5,082 nt of DNA, taken from positions 1 through 5,082 of the forward strand of contig CALVJC010000055.1 in assembly GCA_944331945.1 (NCBI GenBank), given 5' to 3'. Numbering within the stretch: the first letter of the stretch is position 1; each line of letters begins with the position of its first letter. Positions 1 through 3,802 of the stretch are shown one piece after another. This stretch comes from an uncultured Bacilli bacterium. Its GTDB lineage: Bacteria; Bacillota_I; Bacilli_A; RF39; UBA660. Both the position numbers and the translations under genes were made by a program. The notes under the pieces are model-generated. The model had not been told where the DNA came from, ran no database searches, and was given only the letters and a program-made list of their open reading frames with translations.

Positions 1-128
1 AACTTTAAGATGAGTTTTCCCATATTTTATATAGTAAGATCCCTCAAAGACGATGAGGTTGATAGGCTAGAGGTGGAAGCATAGTGATATGTTGAGCTGA
101 CTAGTACTAATAGATCGAGGATTTAACC
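1..128 (+). rRNA. 23S ribosomal RNA, 3' end (partial)
   Basis: The first ~128 bases match the conserved 3' end of bacterial 23S rRNA. Recognisable blocks are GATGAGTTTTCCC near base 10, GGTTGATAGGCTAGAGGTGGAAGC near 58-80, GTTGAGCTGACTAGTACTAAT near 92-112, and the closing ATCGAGGATTTAACC near 113-128, which pairs with the 5' end of 23S outside the window. The gene enters from the left, so the peptidyl-transferase centre and the sarcin-ricin loop are not seen. The exact mature 3' end is uncertain by a few bases (about 127-130). 5S rRNA and a terminator follow on the same strand, giving the usual 23S-5S order. Confidence 0.97.
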
Positions 129-166
129 CTATATATTAATTTGATGAACACAATATCTAAGTTTTC

Positions 167-182
167 AGAGAACTATTTCTCT
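167..182 (+). other. Small hairpin in the 23S-5S spacer
   Basis: The ~60-base spacer between 23S and 5S carries a perfect 6-bp stem, AGAGAA (167-172) with TTCTCT (177-182), and a 4-base loop. It follows the phrase ATCTAAGTTTTCAG, similar to spacers in other low-GC Gram-positive rRNA operons. It lies just before the 5S helix, so it may help precursor processing by ribonucleases. That role is inference. No tRNA gene lies in this spacer. Confidence 0.35.
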
Positions 183-190
183 AAATATTT

Positions 191-298
191 TTCTTGGTAA
201 CGATAGCAGAGTGGGTACACCTGTTCCCATCCCGAACACAGAAGTTAAGCACTCTTACGCCGACGATAGTGAATGCAAAAATAGGAAGTTGCCAAGAA
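191..298 (+). rRNA. rrf: 5S ribosomal RNA
   Basis: The conserved 5S core is visible: GTGGGTACACCTGTTCCCATCC near 211-232, then CGAACACAGAAGTTAAGC near 233-250. The two ends form helix I: TTCTTGGTAAC (191-201) pairs with GTTGCCAAGAA (288-298) over 11 bp with one G-T wobble. The molecule is about 108 nt, shorter than the 115-120 nt usual in Bacillus or E. coli and close to sizes seen in Mollicutes and relatives. The mature ends may lie one or two bases inside these coordinates. It is the last gene of the rRNA operon; no tRNA genes follow. Confidence 0.96.
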
Positions 299-313
299 TT
301 TTTTTGTTTATTC

Positions 314-346
314 CGTTGATATCTTCTAGGTATCAACGTTTTTTTT
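314..346 (+). terminator. Intrinsic terminator of the rRNA operon
   Basis: A perfect 10-bp stem (CGTTGATATC at 314-323 with GGTATCAACG at 329-338, one G-T wobble) encloses a 5-base loop and is followed by eight T residues (339-346). It lies 16 bases after 5S, where an rRNA operon terminator is expected, and it separates the rRNA operon from the dehydrogenase gene. Confidence 0.93.
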
Positions 347-397
347 GTACAAATTAGTAAAGAAAAGTACTTCGTTTTCTTCTCTTTTTCCATTTCG

Positions 398-418
398 TGA
401 TACAATAAAAATAGGAGG
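398..418 (+). promoter_or_regulatory. Extended -10 promoter and RBS of the dehydrogenase gene
   Basis: TGATACAAT (398-406) is an extended -10 element (TG, one base, TACAAT). No good -35 box sits 16-18 bp upstream, where the DNA is T-rich, so the TG extension probably matters. The expected start of transcription is near 412-414, which falls on the AGGAGG Shine-Dalgarno at 413-418, 12 bases before the ATG. If this is the real promoter the mRNA leader is extremely short. Another promoter further up cannot be excluded. Confidence 0.55.
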
Positions 419-430
419 GAAAAGAAAAAT

Positions 431-1321
431 ATGGATTTAAAAAAATTATTTGGATATGAAGGAAAAACCGTTGTAATTACAGGAGCAGCATCCGGCATGA
501 GTCGTTCTGCTACAGAATTATTATTAGAATTAGGAGCAGAAGTCTATGCCATTGATAAGGATCCAATTGATTTACCAGTCAAGAAAGCTTATCAAGCCGA
601 TCTTAGCAACAAAGAAGAAATAGATGAAATTATCAATGATTTACCACAAAAGATTGATGCTTTATTCCTATGCCACGGTATTGCTGGCTTTAAAGGAAAA
701 GAACTGTTAGTGCAAAAAGTAAACTTTTATAGTCAAAAATATATGACGGAAAGCTTATTAGATCGAATCTCCGATCATGGTTCTGTTACCTTTATAGCAT
801 CAGTAGGAGGCTTTGGATGGCAACAAGTTTATCCGCAAGCGGTAGAACTGATCAACATCAAAGCTTGGGAAGAAGCAATGAAATGGTATGAAGAACATCC
901 AAAATTAATTGAAAGTTCTTACGTTTTTGCCAAACAATGCTTGCTTTCCTATGTCACTTATAAATGTATGAGTCAAGAATTTATTGGTCGAAAAATCCGC
1001 ATTAATGCGATTAATCCTGGTGATACGACGACCGGTCTAACCGACGACTTTAACAAATCAACGAGTCCAACCGGAAACGCCGAAGAAGGAGCAGCTATGA
1101 TTGAAAATATCTTCTTAAAAAGTTGGAATGGCTATGCTGCAGAACCAAAAGATATGGGCTATCCTATGGTAGTCGTTGGAAGCGATATCTGTTCTTACAT
1201 GTCAGGTCAATTAATCTATATAGACTATGGATTAACCTCAAGCTGGACAAGTATGGCTTTACTAAATGCTAAGAACAAGAGTATTGAAGAAATTTCAAAA
1301 GAGTCTAATGAAAAGGAATAG
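431..1321 (+). CDS. SDR-family NAD(P)-dependent oxidoreductase (3-alpha-hydroxysteroid dehydrogenase-like)
   Basis: This 296-residue cytoplasmic protein is a classical short-chain dehydrogenase/reductase. The nucleotide-binding motif is TGAASGMS (residues 17-24), with serine in place of the usual third glycine. D42, at the end of strand 2, favours NAD(H) over NADP(H). D57-L58 and CHGIAG (81-86) match the adenine-binding and NNAG-type positions. The catalytic set is complete: N98, S124, Y164 and K168 (YVFAK), followed by NPG (195-197). A roughly 35-residue insert between the catalytic serine and tyrosine, with the phrase WYEEHP, recalls the Comamonas-type 3-alpha-HSD and 3-oxoacyl reductase-like SDRs. 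The C-terminus ends in a charged tail (from about residue 278). The ATG has a strong AGGAGG upstream. The gene stands alone between two terminators, so context does not reveal the substrate. The steroid or bile-acid link is resemblance only; the SDR call itself is secure. Confidence 0.93.
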   Translation: MDLKKLFGYEGKTVVITGAASGMSRSATELLLELGAEVYAIDKDPIDLPVKKAYQADLSNKEEIDEIINDLPQKIDALFLCHGIAGFKGKELLVQKVNFYSQKYMTESLLDRISDHGSVTFIASVGGFGWQQVYPQAVELINIKAWEEAMKWYEEHPKLIESSYVFAKQCLLSYVTYKCMSQEFIGRKIRINAINPGDTTTGLTDDFNKSTSPTGNAEEGAAMIENIFLKSWNGYAAEPKDMGYPMVVVGSDICSYMSGQLIYIDYGLTSSWTSMALLNAKNKSIEEISKESNEKE

Positions 1322-1335
1322 ACTCTTTTTCTTTT
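1297..1335 (+). terminator. Intrinsic terminator overlapping the dehydrogenase stop codon
   Basis: A perfect 11-bp stem pairs 1297-1307 (AAAAGAGTCTA) with 1319-1329 (TAGACTCTTTT) across an 11-base loop. A T-rich tail (TTTTTCTTTT) runs to 1335. The TAG stop (1319-1321) lies in the 3' arm, so the last codons of the gene double as the terminator stem. It isolates the dehydrogenase from the next unit. Confidence 0.85.
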
Positions 1336-1407
1336 GAAAAGTAGGAAGGTAGTAATGAAAGGAACTTGTAAAAACAAGTAAAATATAAAAAAAGAAACAC
1401 TGGCTTG

Positions 1408-1437
1408 TTGACCATTATCTCTCCTTCCTTCTATAAT
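1408..1437 (+). promoter_or_regulatory. Sigma-A-type promoter of the membrane-protein gene
   Basis: TTGACC (1408-1413) and a perfect TATAAT (1432-1437) are separated by 18 bp, close to the vegetative sigma factor consensus. Transcription should start near 1444, immediately in front of the Shine-Dalgarno AAAGGAG (1444-1450), which is 7 bases before the ATG at 1458. This spacing supports 1458 as the intended start codon of the following gene. Confidence 0.82.
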
Positions 1438-1457
1438 AAAAAGAAAGGAGAAAAAAG

Positions 1458-2008
1458 ATGGAAAAAAACATACGGGGATTTTAGTGATTTTGATTATCAT
1501 CATTTTAGGGTTAAGTACTTATATTGTTTTAGACAAATTTATTTTTCAGCCAACAAATGAAAATAACAATACAGAAGAAGTAGTGGAAGAACCACCTCAA
1601 GAAACAACAGAGGAAGAAGAGGAACCAGAAGAAATAGAAACTCCAGATCAAAACGATATAAAATTTTACAGTAGTGAAGACGGAACCTATACCCTAGCTT
1701 TGATTTCACACGAGGTGAAAGTACCATTATCCGCAAAAATCGATCCGCAACATAATTTTTATGAATTCGTTCATAAAGATATATATTCACAATTTACTAT
1801 TTACGGATCTTTCACCATAAGCAATAATCAATTGGTATTGTATGCCAGTGAAGAAGATACCAATCTAACAAATAATATGTTATATGGAACTGGTCTAACG
1901 GTAACCGAAGCCCCTTATTCAGGAGGTTATATCAGTCTTACCTTGGATTATACCGAAGATACTATAATCTTAGGATCTGTTCTATTACGAAATGAAAATA
2001 GTTTTTAA
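1458..2008 (+). CDS. Small membrane-anchored extracellular protein, unknown function; reading frame shifted after codon 3
   Basis: No family is recognised. The start best supported by promoter and RBS is ATG at 1458, but that frame reads only eight codons and stops at TAG (1482-1484). The body lies in another frame, open from before GTG 1484 to TAA 2008. The frames join if one A is added to the seven-A run at 1462-1468, or if ribosomes slip -1 on A-AAA-AAC (1463-1469). The joined protein would be 183 residues: MEKKHTGIL, a hydrophobic helix at about 7-29 ending before DKF (N-in, C-out anchor), a very acidic proline/threonine linker (about 34-67), and a C-terminal domain of about 115 residues with alternating polar and hydrophobic stretches suggesting beta strands. 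There is no lipobox cysteine, so it is not a lipoprotein. GTG 1484 has only a weak GGGGA upstream and would lose the basic N-terminus. It is flanked by its own promoter and terminator. A homopolymer sequencing or assembly error is the simplest explanation. Confidence 0.72.
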
Positions 2009-2038
2009 AAAGCATCCTTAAAAAATGCTTTTTCTTTT
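2007..2038 (+). terminator. Intrinsic terminator of the membrane-protein gene
   Basis: A 9-bp stem pairs AAAAAGCAT (2007-2015) with ATGCTTTTT (2025-2033) around a 9-base loop. A T-rich tail with one C interruption continues to 2038. It begins within the TAA stop codon, the same compact arrangement as the previous gene. It lies before the tsaE promoter. Confidence 0.82.
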
Positions 2039-2073
2039 GTCAAAATTTTGTAGAAAGAATTTTTGAGATCATC

Positions 2074-2103
2074 TTGAAAAGCTTCCAATGTTCTTGCTAT
2101 AAT
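2074..2103 (+). promoter_or_regulatory. Promoter of the tsaE-tsaB-rimI operon
   Basis: TTGAAA (2074-2079) and TATAAT (2098-2103) are 18 bp apart, and TG at 2095-2096 makes an extended -10. Transcription should start near 2109-2111, leaving a leader of about 20 bases with a GAGGG Shine-Dalgarno (2118-2122) before the ATG at 2129. No operator or riboswitch is apparent, so expression looks constitutive. Confidence 0.83.
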
Positions 2104-2128
2104 AGACTAGACGGAAAGAGGGAACATT

Positions 2129-2587
2129 ATGAATTATAAAATAACATCTTATAGTGAAAGAGATACCATTGAGTTAGCTCAAAATATAGAATCAGAGCAT
2201 TTTCCAAATATGGTTATTTGCTTAACTGGTGATTTAGGAAGTGGAAAAACAGTATTTACGAAAGGTTTCGCCGCTGCCTTAGAAGTGGAAGAAGAAGTAA
2301 CATCGCCAACCTTTAATATTATTAAAGAGTATACAACCGGCGAATTACCTCTTTATCATATGGATGTTTATCGTTTAGATGGGAAAGCGGAAGAACTTGG
2401 AATTGAAGAATATTTTACCAAAGGTGGCATTACGATTATCGAGTGGGCAGACATGATTGAAGACTATCTTCCAGAAGAACGCCTTGATATTAAATTCAAA
2501 TCCTATGGAGAAGAAGAGAATGCTAGAATGATCGTTATTACTCCTCATGGACAAAAATATGAAGATATTTGTGAGGCCATTCTATGA
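2129..2587 (+). CDS. tsaE: tRNA t6A37 biosynthesis ATPase TsaE (YjeE family)
   Basis: TsaE is the P-loop ATPase that drives turnover of the TsaB-TsaD(-TsaE) complex making threonylcarbamoyladenosine at position 37 of ANN-decoding tRNAs, in the cytoplasm. The 152-residue protein is full length for the family. Walker A is GDLGSGKT (residues 34-41), followed by TSPTF (58-62), the HMDVYR block (77-82, with the conserved H and D), and IIEWAD (103-108), whose E105 and W106 match the conserved ATP-site positions. It starts at ATG 2129 with a GAGGG site and is first in its operon. Its stop overlaps the tsaB start as ATGA, so the two are probably translationally coupled and made in matched amounts. 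Confidence 0.97.
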   Translation: MNYKITSYSERDTIELAQNIESEHFPNMVICLTGDLGSGKTVFTKGFAAALEVEEEVTSPTFNIIKEYTTGELPLYHMDVYRLDGKAEELGIEEYFTKGGITIIEWADMIEDYLPEERLDIKFKSYGEEENARMIVITPHGQKYEDICEAIL

Positions 2588-3231
2588 TCGAACTTTATAT
2601 AGATACATCTACGAGCTATCTATATAGTGCCCTTTTAAAAGACAAGAAAATTCTCTCCGAAGTAAAAAAAGAATATGGACAAACCTTATCGAAAGAAGCT
2701 TTACCAGAAATTATTTCTTTATTCGAAAAGAATCACTTAACTCCTCAAGATGTGGATCGTCTCTATGTTGTAGTAGGGCCAGGTTCTTTTACTGGAATCA
2801 GGATCGGAGTAACCATTGCGAAAACCTTCGCATGGACCCTTCAAAAAGAAATCGTACCAGTATCTGCTCTACGAGCTATGGCCTTATCTTATCAAGGAGA
2901 AAAAGAATATCAAATGCCGGTGATTGATGCAAGACGTGGTTATGTCTATGGTGCCATTTATGATAAAAAAGGAAACGCTATCGTAGAAGATAGCTACCTT
3001 CCATATACAACCTTGGAAGAACAAGCACAGTCTTATGAGATTGCTACAATCAGTAATAGTGCATCTTTCCAAGAAAAAGCGGAAAACTATGCTCCTAATT
3101 TTTTAAAAATCGTAGAATACTATCAACAGGAAAAACCAGTAAATCCCCATCTTATCAATCCAATTTATTTGAAAAAAACAGAAGCAGAGGAAAAGATAGA
3201 AGATGACAATCATAGAACAAACGAAGGATAA
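2584..3231 (+). CDS. tsaB: tRNA t6A37 biosynthesis protein TsaB (YeaZ family)
   Basis: TsaB is the non-catalytic ASKHA-fold partner that binds TsaD and organises the t6A-forming complex with TsaE. The 215-residue protein is of normal length. It has the N-terminal IDTST motif (residues 6-10), the hallmark GPGSFTGIRIG (65-75), the DARRGYVY segment (115-122) at the start of the second lobe, and a late NPIYLKK typical of the family's C-terminus. The start ATG overlaps the tsaE stop by four bases and has GAGG at 2573-2576. Its 3' end overlaps rimI by 29 bp in another frame. Isoleucine is mainly ATT and ATC with two ATA codons, like tsaE and rimI and unlike the ATPase further on. Confidence 0.96.
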   Translation: MIELYIDTSTSYLYSALLKDKKILSEVKKEYGQTLSKEALPEIISLFEKNHLTPQDVDRLYVVVGPGSFTGIRIGVTIAKTFAWTLQKEIVPVSALRAMALSYQGEKEYQMPVIDARRGYVYGAIYDKKGNAIVEDSYLPYTTLEEQAQSYEIATISNSASFQEKAENYAPNFLKIVEYYQQEKPVNPHLINPIYLKKTEAEEKIEDDNHRTNEG

Positions 3232-3604
3232 TCTTTCCGATTGGAAAGGTTCCTTTTTATTAAAAGAAACTGTTAAAAAAGACTTACAAAGCAATCCTTT
3301 TGGCATCTACCTTCTAGCACTAGAAGAAAAAGAAGTGGTAGGGTACCTTTATTATAGTCGCATTTATGAAAGAGTCGAAATCAACCAAATTGAAGTACGG
3401 TTAGATAAAAGAAGCCAAGGAATCGCTAGTACTTTACTAAATACTTTAATTCAAAAAGAACAAAAGGATATCACCTTAGAAGTAAAAGAAAATAATATTC
3501 CAGCTTTAGCTTTATATCAAAAATTTGGCTTTGAAAGGAAAGCGATTCGTAAAGGATACTATCAAGGAATCGATGGGATTTTGATGGAAAGGAAAGAAAG
3601 ATGA
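3203..3604 (+). CDS. rimI: RimI-like GNAT N-acetyltransferase
   Basis: This 133-residue GNAT-fold protein occupies the rimI slot of the tsaE-tsaB-rimI cluster. RimI in other bacteria acetylates the N-terminal alanine of ribosomal protein S18 using acetyl-CoA; the substrate here is inferred from family and context. The acetyl-CoA motif R-x-x-G-x-A is RSQGIA (residues 70-75). The block LEVKENNIPALALYQKFGF (92-110) contains the conserved asparagine (N98) and the tyrosine (Y105) that acts as general acid in RimI, followed by the usual R..GYY (116-120). The protein is slightly shorter than typical RimI (about 145-150), with the deficit near the N-terminus. ATG 3203 lies inside the end of tsaB with only a weak GAGG 12 bases upstream, so translation probably depends on coupling to tsaB. 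Its TGA stop overlaps a further ATG (ATGA, 3601-3604). Confidence 0.92.
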   Translation: MTIIEQTKDNLSDWKGSFLLKETVKKDLQSNPFGIYLLALEEKEVVGYLYYSRIYERVEINQIEVRLDKRSQGIASTLLNTLIQKEQKDITLEVKENNIPALALYQKFGFERKAIRKGYYQGIDGILMERKER

Positions 3605-3663
3605 CAGAAAAAAAGAATGCGTTTTCTCAACGTTTACGGAATAAAATAATTCTAGTGCTTTAG
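3601..3663 (+). pseudogene. 20-codon ORF behind rimI, probable stump of a lost operon gene
   Basis: An ATG overlaps the rimI stop as ATGA, the same coupled junction used between tsaE and tsaB, which suggests that a real gene once began here. The frame reads MTEKKNAFSQRLRN, five more residues, then TAG at 3661-3663. The opening does not resemble TsaD, which starts close to an IETSCDET motif. The FSQRLR phrase loosely recalls the start of XRE-type helix-turn-helix regulators, but this is too little to assign. A different frame stays open from about 3645 to 3743 but runs into the repeat array and has no start of its own. I read the ORF as the 5' remnant of a gene interrupted when the downstream cassette arrived; a genuine short peptide is less likely. 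Confidence 0.35.
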
Positions 3664-3675
3664 AAGGCGTCCCGA

Positions 3676-3778
3676 GTGATAATAAAAAAACGCAAATTTA
3701 CAAAAATGTGATAAAATCATTAAAAAAAGCTGCAAAAATGTGATAAAATGTGTCATATTCTTTGAAATAATGTGATAA
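3676..3778 (+). repeat. Four GTGATAA heptamers at exact 32-bp period
   Basis: GTGATAA begins at 3676, 3708, 3740 and 3772, each exactly 32 bp from the last. The two middle copies lie in a perfect 17-bp direct repeat, CAAAAATGTGATAAAAT (3701-3717 and 3733-3749). The fourth shares AATGTGATAA, and the first shares GTGATAA with an A-rich flank. The sequence between copies is not conserved, so this is not a simple tandem duplication and not a CRISPR (gaps of about 15 bp). A 32-bp step is about three helical turns and places all four on one face of the DNA. The array sits directly upstream of the ATPase and ends 10 bases before its Shine-Dalgarno. Operator sites for a cooperative binder, or tandem promoters, are the readings that fit; neither is proven. 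Confidence 0.8.
3741..3749 (+). promoter_or_regulatory. Possible extended -10 promoter for the ATPase gene
   Basis: TGATAAAAT (3741-3749) within the third repeat fits an extended -10 (TG, one base, TAAAAT) and would start transcription near 3756, giving a leader of about 47 bases. The second repeat has the same nine bases at 3709-3717. The fourth (TGATAATAT, 3773-3781) would start almost on the Shine-Dalgarno. No clear -35 box is found at the right distance for any copy. Which copy is used, if any, cannot be told from sequence. Confidence 0.35.
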
Positions 3779-3802
3779 TATAAAATCAAAGGAGATGATA
3801 GT

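Noticed and set aside
359..381. An A/G-rich and T-rich inverted repeat (AAGAAAA with TTTTCTT, 8-base loop) after the rRNA terminator, considered as a second terminator or an operator.
   Set aside because: The stem has a single G-C pair in seven, is weak, and inverted A/T runs are expected by chance in this composition. A strong terminator already lies just upstream.
181..498. A minus-strand open frame across the 5S gene and the start of the dehydrogenase.
   Set aside because: It covers an rRNA gene and a terminator, and its translation is low-complexity with no family features. The other minus-strand frames over the coding genes (near 1225-1503, 1539-1790, 2884-3072 and 3103-3306) are likewise shadows.
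1355..1381. An eight-codon ORF (MKGTCKNK) with a GGAAGG upstream, containing a 6-bp hairpin (1364-1379), considered as a leader peptide or attenuator.
   Set aside because: It lies upstream of the TTGACC/TATAAT promoter, not between promoter and gene, has no promoter of its own, and the hairpin lacks a T tail.
3618..3694. An 8-bp inverted repeat (TGCGTTTT and AAAACGCA), considered as ends of an inserted element.
   Set aside because: It is short, built partly of homopolymer runs, encloses only about 60 bp, and no target-site duplication or transposase is visible.
3645..3743. An open frame reading ALEGVPSDNKK and onward, considered as the frameshifted remainder of the stump gene behind rimI.
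   Set aside because: It has no start codon, is short, lies largely in the repeat array, and resembles no family I know. Chance openness is sufficient explanation.
3739..3757. TGTGA followed by TCATA, considered as a Crp/Fnr-type palindrome.
   Set aside because: The half-sites are 9 bp apart instead of 6 and the second is a poor match. The direct-repeat arrangement explains TGTGA better.
3701..3778. The repeat series considered as a CRISPR array.
   Set aside because: The strictly shared part is only 7-17 bp, gaps are about 15 bp, copies diverge, and no cas gene is present.
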